In this document: in pieces, positions 25,127-33,140 of the stretch
Numbering within the stretch: the first letter of the stretch is position 1
Layout of the letters: each line of letters begins with the position of its first letter
Assembly: GCA_020049775.1 (NCBI GenBank)
Contig: JAGVLO010000007.1
Span: forward strand, 1-64,000
Source of the DNA: Alphaproteobacteria bacterium
Lineage (GTDB): Bacteria > Pseudomonadota > Alphaproteobacteria > Rickettsiales > SXRF01
Length of the DNA stretch: 64,000 bases
Reading direction: 5' to 3'
Notes under the pieces: model-generated
Databases searched by the model: none
Seen by the model: the letters and a program-made list of their open reading frames with translations, nothing else
Told to the model about the DNA's origin: nothing
Translations under genes and position numbers: made by a program

Positions 25127-26128
25127 CTACTTTATGTAAATTTGGTCAAACGTTCCATTATCGTCAAAATGCTTTTTCTGGGCGTCTTTCCAGCCGCCAA
25201 AATCCGCTATGGTAACCATCTTAATCTTAGGAAACAGGCTTGTAAACTGCGCAGCTACCTTGGCATCTGACGGGCGATAATAATGTTTTGCGACAATCCC
25301 TTGTGCCTCAGCTGAGTAAAGATGATTCAGGTATTCAGTGGCCACTTCAAGTGTTCCGTTGCGCGCAGCGTTCTTTTCCACCACAGCAACTGGCGGCTCT
25401 GCAAGTATGCTGATGGAGGGATAAATAATCTCAAGATTGCCTTTGGATTCCTTTACCGCAAGATGCGCCTCATTTTCCCATGAAACAAGCACATCACCGA
25501 TACCACGTTGCAGGAATGTAGTTGTAGCACCCCTTGCGCCAGCATCCAGCACCGGCACATTTTTGAACACCTGACCCATGAATTCTTTGGTTTTTAGCTC
25601 ATCCTTTGCAAACTTTTTATCAGCATACGCCCATAGTGCTAGATAGTTCCAACGCGCGCCTCCGGATGTTTTTGGGTTGGGGGTTATTACCTGAACGTCC
25701 TGACGAATCAGGTCACTCCAGTCCTTTACCTTTCTAGGATTGCCTTTCCTCACCACCAATACGATAGTTGATGTATAAGGAGAGCTGTTATTGGGGAGTT
25801 TGATTTGCCAATTATTTGGAAGCAGGCCACCCTTCTCTGCAAGCACGTCAATGTCATAGGAAAGCGCCAGCGTTACAACGTCGGCCTTAAGCCCGTCTAG
25901 CACCGAGCGCGCCTGCTTGCCGGAACCGCCGTGCGACTGGGTAATTTTTACGTCATTGCCGCTGGTCTTTTTCCAGTGTTCGATAAATTTCTTATTGTAT
26001 TCATCATAAAATTCGCGTGTCGGATCATAAGAAACATTAAGAAGCTCATTGCCAGCAGCATTTGCGCCAGAAACACTCGCAAAAAAAACAACGCCAAGGA
26101 ATGCGTTCACCAGGTTCGATATTTTCAT
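25127..26128 (-). CDS. Sulfate/thiosulfate ABC transporter periplasmic binding protein
   Basis: The 333-residue product has a signal peptide (first 24 residues, ending GANA) and the strong family signatures [44 protein letters not shown] and [10 protein letters not shown], as in Sbp and CysP. It captures sulfate or thiosulfate in the periplasm for an ABC permease. No cysT, cysW or cysA gene lies nearby, so the transporter partner must be elsewhere or the protein acts in sensing. It is upstream of ogt in the same transcript. Confidence 0.93.
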   Translation of the reverse strand: MKISNLVNAFLGVVFFASVSGANAAGNELLNVSYDPTREFYDEYNKKFIEHWKKTSGNDVKITQSHGGSGKQARSVLDGLKADVVTLALSYDIDVLAEKGGLLPNNWQIKLPNNSSPYTSTIVLVVRKGNPRKVKDWSDLIRQDVQVITPNPKTSGGARWNYLALWAYADKKFAKDELKTKEFMGQVFKNVPVLDAGARGATTTFLQRGIGDVLVSWENEAHLAVKESKGNLEIIYPSISILAEPPVAVVEKNAARNGTLEVATEYLNHLYSAEAQGIVAKHYYRPSDAKVAAQFTSLFPKIKMVTIADFGGWKDAQKKHFDDNGTFDQIYIK

Positions 26129-26249
26129 TTTTATCTCCTAAAAAAACCCGTTATTATCAGCTTGGGCTGGTTTTAGCACACATGAATGGTGAAGCAAGAA
26201 AACAAACTGAACTATTGTTTTCTTGTAATAAATCACCTAGCTATAAGCC

Positions 26250-26720
26250 ATGCCAAAGCTGCTTTTTGTATGTACCGGAAATATATGCCGCTCCCCCACA
26301 GCTGAGGGAGTGTTGCGCCATTATGTGCATAAACAGGGGTTATCAAATGAAATCCTGCTGGATTCCGCAGGTACACAAGGTTACCATATTGGCGCCGCGC
26401 CAGACCCGCGCTCTGTGGACGCCGCTGCCCAAAGGGGCTTCGATATTTCTGCGTTACGCGCACGCAGGTTGGAGGCCGGCGACTTTCAAGAATTTGACCT
26501 GATATTAGGACTTGATAACAGCCATATGCAGCATTTGCAAGAAATCGCCCCAAAGAATGCCAAAGCTGAACTCGCCCTTTTTCTGGAATATGCGGGTGTA
26601 ACAAAGGAAAAAGAAGTGCCGGACCCATATTACGGCAACCGCAAGCATTTTGAATATGTGCTTGACCTTGTCGAGGCTGCTGCCCTACCACTAATACATA
26701 AGATAAAACAGGAGGTGTGA
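26250..26720 (+). CDS. Low-molecular-weight protein tyrosine phosphatase
   Basis: The 156-residue product begins with the P-loop LLFVCTGNICRSPTAEG (C-x5-R-S) and has the general-acid loop VPDPYYG near residue 127. These are the full catalytic elements of low-molecular-weight phosphatases, which remove phosphate from tyrosine (or arginine) residues. It is followed after one base by nnr, with the ribosome binding site GGAGGTG for nnr lying in its last codons. Confidence 0.93.
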   Translation: MPKLLFVCTGNICRSPTAEGVLRHYVHKQGLSNEILLDSAGTQGYHIGAAPDPRSVDAAAQRGFDISALRARRLEAGDFQEFDLILGLDNSHMQHLQEIAPKNAKAELALFLEYAGVTKEKEVPDPYYGNRKHFEYVLDLVEAAALPLIHKIKQEV

Positions 26721-26721
26721 C

Positions 26722-28185
26722 ATGTTGCATTCCGCTGCATTGCTTACAAACGAGGAAGCCCGCTCAGCTGATAGCGCCACCATCGCAAAAGGCATCAGCG
26801 GTGAAGCGTTGATGGAAAACGCAGGAAAAGCGGTCGTATCGGTTATCGATAACTATTTTAAGCCCTGCCCCGTACTTGTACTTTGTGGCATCGGTAACAA
26901 CGGCGGCGACGGCTTTGTCATTGCGCGCATTCTTAAAGAAAGAAACTGGCCCGTCACCGTATGTGTGGTGATGGACGCCAAGGACATCAAAGGCGATGCG
27001 CTAGCCGCCAAAAACAAGTGGCAGAAAGCAGGTGGCAAAGTGCATAATTTTTCGCCCGTTTTGCTCAACGAAAATAAGCTGATTATTGATGCCATTTTCG
27101 GCACAGGCCTCGACCGCCCGATTGAAGCTCCGGTAAGCGATATCATCACACAAGTCAATAAATGCCCCCTGCCCGTTATTGCTGTGGATATTGCCAGCGG
27201 CATCAACGGCAATAGTGGCGCTGTCATGGGTGTGGCGGTTGAATCGATGCACACTGTAACGTTCACGCAGGGCAAGCCCGGGCATTTCCTGCTGCCTGGA
27301 AAAATAAATACCGGTCAGTTGCATGTCGCTGATATCGGCATTGTCGATGATCAGCTTGCACCCAAACATTTCCTGAACACGCCCGCCCTGTGGAAAGATC
27401 AATTGCCGAGGCCTTCTGCCGAAACACACAAATATACGCGTGGGCATGCTATCGTAATTGGTGGCGGTATCAGCAGCACGGGCGCATCCAGAATGGCTGC
27501 GCTTGCAGGTTTGCGTGCTGGTGCAGGGCTTGTGAGTATCGCCTGCACGCCGGATTCACTGCCTGTGTATGCCAGCTCGCTGATGGCGGTGATGACCAAA
27601 CCTATCACCAAAACCACGCCGCTGAAAGCCATGATAGATGAAAAACATGTCACTGCCGTACTTGTTGGGCCCGGATGCGGCATAAGCGATACCACGCGTG
27701 ACCAGACCATAGAAATACTCAAGCACAACAAACCCTGCGTAATTGATGCCGATGCTATCAGCGCCTTTCAGGATAACCCGAACCCGCTTTTCTCGGCTAT
27801 CAAAGCCCCGACTGTCCTCACCCCGCACGAAGGTGAGTTCGAGCGCCTGTTCTGGGTAAAAGGTCCCAAGCCAGAGCGCGCCATTGCCGCTGCCAAGGAA
27901 AGCAACGCCGTCATTGTATTCAAGGGCAATGACACCGTCATCGCCCATCCGGACGGACGTGTTGCCATCAACCATAACGCACCTGTATGGCTTGCTACCG
28001 CAGGGGCTGGCGACGTACTCGCCGGATTGATTACTGGATTTTTAGCGCAAGGTATGCCTGCATTCGAAGCTGCCTGCACCGCTACATGGATTCATGGTGA
28101 AGCCGCCTGCGCTGTCGGCCCAGGCCTGATTGCCGAAGATCTTCCAGCTCATGTACCGCAGGTATTGGCCAAACTCTATCTATGA
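26722..28185 (+). CDS. nnr: Bifunctional NAD(P)H-hydrate epimerase / ADP-dependent dehydratase
   Basis: The 487-residue product has the two halves of Nnr. The N-terminal YjeF_N epimerase carries MENAG and GIGNNGGDGFVIAR. The C-terminal carbohydrate-kinase-like dehydratase carries GPGCG, LTPHEGEFERL and the phosphate-binding TAGAGDVLAGLI. It repairs hydrated NADH and NADPH. It forms an operon with the tyrosine phosphatase upstream and acylphosphatase downstream (ATGA overlap). Confidence 0.95.
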   Translation: MLHSAALLTNEEARSADSATIAKGISGEALMENAGKAVVSVIDNYFKPCPVLVLCGIGNNGGDGFVIARILKERNWPVTVCVVMDAKDIKGDALAAKNKWQKAGGKVHNFSPVLLNENKLIIDAIFGTGLDRPIEAPVSDIITQVNKCPLPVIAVDIASGINGNSGAVMGVAVESMHTVTFTQGKPGHFLLPGKINTGQLHVADIGIVDDQLAPKHFLNTPALWKDQLPRPSAETHKYTRGHAIVIGGGISSTGASRMAALAGLRAGAGLVSIACTPDSLPVYASSLMAVMTKPITKTTPLKAMIDEKHVTAVLVGPGCGISDTTRDQTIEILKHNKPCVIDADAISAFQDNPNPLFSAIKAPTVLTPHEGEFERLFWVKGPKPERAIAAAKESNAVIVFKGNDTVIAHPDGRVAINHNAPVWLATAGAGDVLAGLITGFLAQGMPAFEAACTATWIHGEAACAVGPGLIAEDLPAHVPQVLAKLYL

Positions 28186-28463
28186 TCAAATCCATACGCG
28201 CTATCATCGCTGGCCGCGTGCAGGGTGTGGGTTACCGTGCGTGGACAATTTCCACCGCCAGCAAGCTGCAAATCAAGGGATGGGTGCGTAACCGCAGTGA
28301 TGGCACGGTAGAGGCCGTTTTTCACGGCAGTGATGAACAGCTTGGCGCCATAATTGCAGCGTGTAAAAAAGGGCCGATATTGGCCAGAGTTGATGCTATT
28401 GAAACTTTTCCTTTTGAAGAAACGCTCGCTGAAGAAGCTTTTACGGCAAAACCAACGCTATAG
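28182..28463 (+). CDS. acyP: Acylphosphatase
   Basis: The 93-residue product has the family signature GRVQGVGYRAWT with the catalytic Arg, and GWVRNRSDGTVEAVFHG with the catalytic Asn. It hydrolyses acyl phosphates such as carbamoyl or acetyl phosphate. Start and nnr stop overlap (ATGA). It ends 2 bases from the convergent flagellar-side gene, with no terminator visible. Confidence 0.93.
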   Translation: MIKSIRAIIAGRVQGVGYRAWTISTASKLQIKGWVRNRSDGTVEAVFHGSDEQLGAIIAACKKGPILARVDAIETFPFEETLAEEAFTAKPTL

Positions 28464-28465
28464 CC

Positions 28466-28717
28466 TTACTTATCCTGATATTTATCGCTGTAGGATATTT
28501 CCTCGTAATCCACTTCAATAATCTTGGACTCCTGCCCAGCGGGTCTGCTGCTGCTTGTAAAGCGCCAGCGGTTCCAAAACTGCCGCAAGAAAATGAAGGC
28601 AGTTATAATCAGCGCAAAAATTGCAAACCAGACAAGCAGTGCAAATCCAAGAGTGAACGCCACCACAAGAGATATGGCAATGAAGATTACGGTAAGTATT
28701 GAAAGAATAGTATCCAT
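28466..28717 (-). CDS. Small two-pass membrane protein coupled to fliP
   Basis: The start ATG 28717 lies one base after the fliP stop; a longer frame from 28774 would overlap fliP. The 83-residue product has two hydrophobic segments (about 4-24 and 25-43), a basic stretch (WNRWRF) and an acidic tyrosine-containing tail. It is the last gene of the minus-strand flagellar operon. No family is recognised. Confidence 0.55.
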   Translation of the reverse strand: MDTILSILTVIFIAISLVVAFTLGFALLVWFAIFALIITAFIFLRQFWNRWRFTSSSRPAGQESKIIEVDYEEISYSDKYQDK

Positions 28718-28718
28718 A

Positions 28719-29465
28719 TCACACTGTCCCAAAGCTTTTGATAAGACTGCCGCAAAGCATGTACCAACCGTCAACTACCACAAAAAATATGAGCTTAAAC
28801 GGCAGCGAAATCATCACTGGCGGAAGCATCATCATACCCATGGCCATAAGAATAGAGCCCACAAGCATATCGATAATCACAAACGGTATGAATATCAAAA
28901 ACCCAATTTCAAATGCGCGTTTCAACTCACTTATCATAAATGCAGGGAGCAATACCCGATATGGCGTGTCTTCTGCTTTTTCGATTTTCAGGTCAGGTAC
29001 CATGCCCACAAACAGGTTTAAATCCTTCGGGCGCACATGCTCAATCATGAATTTATGGAACGGTTCAGCCATGCGCTCCAGCGCCTGTGTTTCCGTAATG
29101 CGTTCTTCCATAAGTGGAAGGACACCATCTTCATAGGCCTGCTCAAACGCAGGAGCCATAATAAATAAGGTTAGAAACAGAGCCAGCGACACCAGCACCT
29201 GATTGGGCGGCGTCTGCTGAAGGCCCAGCGCACTGCGCAGGAACGACAACACAATCACAATACGCATAAACGAAGTGGTCATAATTAGAATGGATGGCGC
29301 CAATGTGATAATGGTGAGCAATACCACCAGCTGAATCATACGCGCAGCGGCGCTGCCACCGGTCTGGCTGCCGAGATCGACCGACATGGTCTGCGCAATG
29401 CCCGCCGCAGGCAGCAACAGGCAGCAAGCGGCAAATACCACTAATCCGGCAATGAGTTTACGCAT
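28719..29465 (-). CDS. fliP: Flagellar export gate protein FliP
   Basis: The 248-residue product has a signal peptide (ends GIAQ), then the conserved FliP core: TSFMRIVIVLSFLRSALGLQQTPPNQVLVSLALFLT, and the C-terminal part AFMISELKRAFEIGFLIFIPFVIIDMLVGSILMAMGMMMLPP. With FliQ and FliR, both encoded nearby, it forms the export gate of the flagellar type III apparatus in the inner membrane. It overlaps the end of fliO by 8 bases. Confidence 0.97.
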   Translation of the reverse strand: MRKLIAGLVVFAACCLLLPAAGIAQTMSVDLGSQTGGSAAARMIQLVVLLTIITLAPSILIMTTSFMRIVIVLSFLRSALGLQQTPPNQVLVSLALFLTLFIMAPAFEQAYEDGVLPLMEERITETQALERMAEPFHKFMIEHVRPKDLNLFVGMVPDLKIEKAEDTPYRVLLPAFMISELKRAFEIGFLIFIPFVIIDMLVGSILMAMGMMMLPPVMISLPFKLIFFVVVDGWYMLCGSLIKSFGTV

Positions 29466-29766
29466 GTTCTGATTTCTTTGGGGTTTCAGTTTGCGACATC
29501 ATACTGCCAACGATGCCTGATTCAATCACCAATTCGCGCCCGTCGGAAAGCAACAACAGATGTTCTGCGTTATCGCGGCGAACCAGAACCAGCTTTCGTT
29601 TATGGTCTATATAGCATACCTCGATCACGCGCAGACGCCCTTCCCCGCCGACATTACCAAGCGAATGCTTGCGGGCATATTGCCTCAGTACAACGGCCAT
29701 GACACCAATCAGGCCAAGTACGAAGATAAAGCCAAATATGAAGCGTAAGGGATCGACGCTGTCCAT
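29458..29766 (-). CDS. fliO: Flagellar biosynthesis protein FliO
   Basis: The 102-residue product has one membrane span (about 9-26) and a cytoplasmic domain with RLRVIEVCYIDHKRKLVLVRRDNAEHLLLL, the FliO/MopB pattern. FliO helps assembly of the FliP ring. It overlaps fliP and lies 5 bases after the preceding gene of the operon. Confidence 0.88.
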   Translation of the reverse strand: MDSVDPLRFIFGFIFVLGLIGVMAVVLRQYARKHSLGNVGGEGRLRVIEVCYIDHKRKLVLVRRDNAEHLLLLSDGRELVIESGIVGSMMSQTETPKKSEHA

Positions 29767-29771
29767 AACCG

Positions 29772-30131
29772 CTAATTTTCTTCGTTCCTTTTGCCGAAAC
29801 CGTCAGTGGCATCAGCAACCTTGTAGGCAACTGTGGCTTTCTTGTGTTTGGAGAGCGAGCGTATCTCATCAGCCATCGCATCGCGCAGGCTTGCCATTTC
29901 CTCACCCAGCTTGCCGATATCACCCAGTAACACCTGTAGTTTATCGGCATATTTAACGCGGTCATCCTGTGAAAGGCTGAGTACCAGCTGGCACAAATCC
30001 TGTACGCGCGCTTCCAGTCCCTGCATATCCATCATGCTATCGGACTTCAGCAACTCGCGGCTTTCACTGACAAAGCCGGAAATTTTAGTTAGGAGCGCCT
30101 CAGGCGGCAGTGTTTTTTCATCCGTTGTCAT
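29772..30131 (-). CDS. Hypothetical flagellar-operon protein
   Basis: The 119-residue soluble helical protein is placed between the FlhB-like gene (ATGA overlap at 30128-30131) and fliO. It has a central segment with heptad-like spacing (KLQVLLGDIGKLGEEMASL). Position suggests a flagellar chaperone or assembly factor, but the sequence does not match FliT or FliS in any way I can recognise. Confidence 0.55.
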   Translation of the reverse strand: MTTDEKTLPPEALLTKISGFVSESRELLKSDSMMDMQGLEARVQDLCQLVLSLSQDDRVKYADKLQVLLGDIGKLGEEMASLRDAMADEIRSLSKHKKATVAYKVADATDGFGKRNEEN

Positions 30132-30433
30132 GATTTCTTCCCTGCGGCTCTGTTTGCTTTATAAATATAGGCAAGCATCTCGGCTACGGCGGCATAGGCC
30201 TCAACCGGTATGGGTGTACCCAATTCTATTTTAGAAAGTAGCTGCACGAGATCCTCATCGCGGCGGATTTCAATACCGTGCTTCTTGGCCATTTCAATAA
30301 TCTGTTCGGCAATATAGCCCTTACCCTTGGCCGACACACGCGGGGCCTGATCGTTTGACTGATCATAGGTCAGTGCAACAGCCTGCTTGTTTTTGTCTAT
30401 GGGGGCTGGTTCAGGGCTTATTGCCATCGCCAC
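30128..30433 (-). CDS. FlhB C-terminal domain-like protein (FhlB/YlqH type)
   Basis: The 101-residue product resembles the cytoplasmic domain of FlhB: AVALTYDQSNDQAPRVSAKGKGYIAEQIIEMAKKHGIEI, then DLVQLLSKIELGTPIPVEAYAAVAEMLAYIY. It lacks the membrane part and begins after the NPTH autocleavage site. Such stand-alone proteins can substitute for the FlhB C-terminal fragment in export-substrate switching. A full flhB is encoded at 33141. Its start overlaps csrA by 23 bases. Confidence 0.85.
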   Translation of the reverse strand: MAMAISPEPAPIDKNKQAVALTYDQSNDQAPRVSAKGKGYIAEQIIEMAKKHGIEIRRDEDLVQLLSKIELGTPIPVEAYAAVAEMLAYIYKANRAAGKKS

Positions 30434-30686
30434 CCCCCTCGTTTCCGGCCTTGTTTCCGGAAATATCTATATTGAATTCCATATCCAACAGTTCGGCGTC
30501 CTGCGTAGAAGCAGCGGCCATGTTCTGTTCGGTAATCTTTTGGTGCAGTTCCTTGCGCAGGATGGTGGCCTCTTTAGGGAAAAGAAAGCCGAGTTTGACG
30601 GTTTTTCCCCTCACTTCTACCACGGTGACCTCGATATTATTGTTAATAATAATCGATTCGCCAATTTTCCTAGTTAAATAAAGCAT
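30411..30686 (-). CDS. csrA: Carbon storage regulator CsrA
   Basis: The 91-residue product begins MLYLTRKIGESIII and contains EVTVVEVRGKTVKLGFLFPKEATILRKEL, the CsrA beta-sandwich with variant positions, then a longer than usual G/N/E-rich tail (about 25 residues more than typical CsrA). CsrA binds GGA motifs in mRNA leaders and controls motility. It is the first gene of the minus-strand flagellar operon, facing flgB, so flagellin or export genes are likely targets. Confidence 0.9.
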   Translation of the reverse strand: MLYLTRKIGESIIINNNIEVTVVEVRGKTVKLGFLFPKEATILRKELHQKITEQNMAAASTQDAELLDMEFNIDISGNKAGNEGGGDGNKP

Positions 30687-30849
30687 TTAGGCCGTTCCCT
30701 GCCCCCTGTGTAACCGTGCATATAACCCCATACTACTGGCCTAAAATGTCCAAAAAAGCAAACCATATCAGTAAATTTCTCTAGCTATGCCTTTTGAAAT
30801 AGGGTATTCTGTCTCTACAAACTAGGAAATATTTGCCGACATTACATAT
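30687..30849. promoter_or_regulatory. Divergent flagellar promoter region
   Basis: This 163-base spacer separates csrA and flgB and must carry promoters for both flagellar operons. No unmistakable sigma-54 or flagellar sigma signature stands out to me. TAGGAAATA about 15 bases before flgB could serve as a weak ribosome binding site. Confidence 0.4.
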
Positions 30850-31275
30850 ATGAACCTGCTCGATATACCGTTGTTTGGCATTATGCGCTCAAAGCTCAGC
30901 TACTTATCTGAGCGTCAGAGCGTTTTGGCCCAGAATGTCGCCAATGCCGACACTCCCGGCTATAAGGCCCGCGATATAGCAGAACCCGATTTCAAAAAGC
31001 TGGTGGCATCTTCCGGACTAGATAAAAGCAGTAACCTGAACATGACGGTAACCAGCTCAAAACATATAGCAAAAAGCGTGCCTTCACCCATGTTCGGCGC
31101 GTCGAAGCGAAACAGTACTTATGAATTAAATCCTAATAAAAACAACGTGGTTATCGAAGAAGAAATGGCCAAAATGTCGATGAATCAGGCCGAATACCAG
31201 AAAGTATTGAGTTTATACAGTAAAGGCATCGCCATGTTTAAAACCGCACTTGGCACCGGCTCGGGTGGCGCGTGA
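30850..31275 (+). CDS. flgB: Flagellar proximal rod protein FlgB
   Basis: The 141-residue product shows the FlgB pattern: an N-terminal helix with RSKLSYLSERQSVLAQNVANADTPGYKARD, a variable middle, and the C-terminal EEEMAKMSMNQAEYQKVLSLYSKGIAMFKTA. It forms the proximal rod of the basal body and is secreted without a signal peptide. It is the first gene of the flgB-flgC-fliE-fliQ-fliR-flhB operon. Confidence 0.95.
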   Translation: MNLLDIPLFGIMRSKLSYLSERQSVLAQNVANADTPGYKARDIAEPDFKKLVASSGLDKSSNLNMTVTSSKHIAKSVPSPMFGASKRNSTYELNPNKNNVVIEEEMAKMSMNQAEYQKVLSLYSKGIAMFKTALGTGSGGA

Positions 31276-31318
31276 TTTGCATTGGTAAGGCTGTAAGTAA
31301 CAGACACAAGGAAATGTT

Positions 31319-31729
31319 ATGGGCATAGGTGATACATTACACATATCCGCCGCCGGCATGCAGGCACAGGGTGAACGTCTGCGCGTGGTCGCCGAGAATA
31401 TTGCCAATGCCGGTTCAACATCCGATGTTCCGGGTGGTGAACCCTACCGCCGCAAGATGGTCGTTTTCAAGAACGTACTCGACAAAGAAATGGGGACTAA
31501 CCTTGTCAAGGTCGGCAAACGTGTACTGGACAAATCAGACTTCATCAAAAAATATCAACCATACCACCCTGCCGCTGATGAACAGGGTTATGTGCTTTAC
31601 CCGAATGTGAACAGCATCATCGAGATGATGGACATGCGGGAAGCACGCCGTGGATATGAGGCCAACCTCAACGTAATCGAGATGGCGAAAGCCATGCTCT
31701 CACAAACCATCAACCTTTTGCGTGGATAA
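31319..31729 (+). CDS. flgC: Flagellar basal-body rod protein FlgC
   Basis: The 136-residue product has the rod-protein N-terminus (LHISAAGMQAQGERLRVVAENIANAGS), a central YRRKMV block and the C-terminal EMMDMREARRGYEANLNVIEMAKAMLSQTINLL. It forms the proximal rod next to FlgB. It follows flgB by 43 bases, behind AAGGAAATGTT. Confidence 0.96.
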   Translation: MGIGDTLHISAAGMQAQGERLRVVAENIANAGSTSDVPGGEPYRRKMVVFKNVLDKEMGTNLVKVGKRVLDKSDFIKKYQPYHPAADEQGYVLYPNVNSIIEMMDMREARRGYEANLNVIEMAKAMLSQTINLLRG

Positions 31730-31742
31730 TACAAGGTAACTT

Positions 31743-32063
31743 ATGACGACGATCAATTCCCTGAGTGCCGCGAATGCTTACCGTAACCAGCTAAAGATGA
31801 TGCAGGGCGTACAAGATACGCCCGACAATTCCCAGCAAGCCGCACAGTCGGCTTTCTCCCAGCTCGTGGAAAACGCCGCTAAACAGGCATCCAACACACA
31901 ATACCAGAGTGAAGCCTTGCAATTGGAATCACTCACTGGCAAAGTGGAGTTGTCGAACCTTGTTACGGCTGTTGCCAATGCCGAGCTGTCATTACAGACC
32001 GTCGTTGCTGTCCGTGACCGGGTTATCAATGCCTATCAGGACATCATTAAAATGGTCATTTGA
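31743..32063 (+). CDS. fliE: Flagellar hook-basal body protein FliE
   Basis: The 106-residue product has the C-terminal FliE signature KVELSNLVTAVANAELSLQTVVAVRDRVINAYQDIIKMVI. FliE links the MS ring to the rod and is an early export substrate. Its stop overlaps the fliQ start (TGATG), so the genes are coupled. Confidence 0.93.
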   Translation: MTTINSLSAANAYRNQLKMMQGVQDTPDNSQQAAQSAFSQLVENAAKQASNTQYQSEALQLESLTGKVELSNLVTAVANAELSLQTVVAVRDRVINAYQDIIKMVI

Positions 32064-32329
32064 TGGAAGCTGCCGAAGTAGTTGACGTAGTAAGGCAAGG
32101 TATTTATGTGCTGATGCTGGTGTCGGCACCCATAATGATAGCCGCACTTGTCGTTGGCCTTACAATATCCATCCTTCAGGCCCTCACCCAGATTCAGGAA
32201 CAAACACTCACCTTCGTGCCAAAACTTGTCGCCATGTTGCTGATGCTGGTAATCACACTTCCCTTCATGATGCAAACGCTGATTGATTTTACGCACAAGC
32301 TACAGGACCGGATAGTTCATATAGAATAA
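32063..32329 (+). CDS. fliQ: Flagellar export gate protein FliQ
   Basis: The 88-residue product has two membrane segments and the family pattern VDVVRQGIYVLMLVSAPIMIAALVVGLTISILQALTQIQEQTLTFVPKL. ATG 32063 is preferred over the adjacent TTG at 32060 because it overlaps the fliE stop. FliQ packs around the FliP-FliR export gate. Confidence 0.96.
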   Translation: MEAAEVVDVVRQGIYVLMLVSAPIMIAALVVGLTISILQALTQIQEQTLTFVPKLVAMLLMLVITLPFMMQTLIDFTHKLQDRIVHIE

Positions 32330-32366
32330 TGGTGTACTAACCCGTTAATACTGTATAGTCGGCGTT

Positions 32367-33128
32367 ATGCTCGCACAGTTCATGACCACCCAGTTGTTCG
32401 CGTTCCTGCTGGTGTTCTGCCGCACCGGATCGGCTTTTATGCTGCTTCCGGGTTTTGCCGAATTTTATATTCCCATGCGTGTGCGCCTTATGTTCGCCCT
32501 TGGTTTTAGCCTCGTGCTTACACCCGTTCTCGCCATGCCGCCTGTACCTGAAACCGTGCCTGTGCTGTTTACGCTTATCATCGCAGAAATTATGGTCGGT
32601 CTTTTTCTCGGCACTATAAGCAGGCTTATGATTGCTGCCATCCATATTGCAGGCAGTATCATTGCCTATGAAGCAAGCCTTGCCTCGGCCCTTACCAACG
32701 GCATCAACCAGTTTCAGGGACAGGACACATCGGTCGGCAACCTGTTTGGCGTAACCGCAATTGTGCTTCTGTTCGCGACCAATATGCACCATGTCATGCT
32801 CTATGCGCTGATGGACAGCTACAGCCTGTTCCTACCCGGCGACCTTCCTCCGGTCGGCGAAATGCTGCAACATGTCAGCCAAACTATGAACAAGGTGTTT
32901 TCCATAGCTATTAAAATCGCCGCGCCAAGCATTGTGGTTAGCACCGTGATTTATCTTGGCGCAGGTATATTGACACGACTCATGCCAAACATGCAGATTT
33001 TCTTTATCATGATGGCACCACAGCTGCTGCTTAGCTTTTTCGTTATCATGGTAACCTTCAGCTCTGCTATGCTCTGGTACATGGATGCCTTTGAGCAATC
33101 AATGGGCAGTTTTGTTGCTCCGAAATGA
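32367..33128 (+). CDS. fliR: Flagellar export gate protein FliR
   Basis: The 253-residue polytopic product has about six hydrophobic segments and FliR-typical stretches such as FCRTGSAFMLLPGF, GLFLGTISRLMIAAIHIAGSIIAYE and PQLLLSFFVIMVTF. It completes the FliPQR export gate. It precedes flhB by 12 bases. Confidence 0.95.
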   Translation: MLAQFMTTQLFAFLLVFCRTGSAFMLLPGFAEFYIPMRVRLMFALGFSLVLTPVLAMPPVPETVPVLFTLIIAEIMVGLFLGTISRLMIAAIHIAGSIIAYEASLASALTNGINQFQGQDTSVGNLFGVTAIVLLFATNMHHVMLYALMDSYSLFLPGDLPPVGEMLQHVSQTMNKVFSIAIKIAAPSIVVSTVIYLGAGILTRLMPNMQIFFIMMAPQLLLSFFVIMVTFSSAMLWYMDAFEQSMGSFVAPK

Positions 33129-33140
33129 CGGGATACAGGC

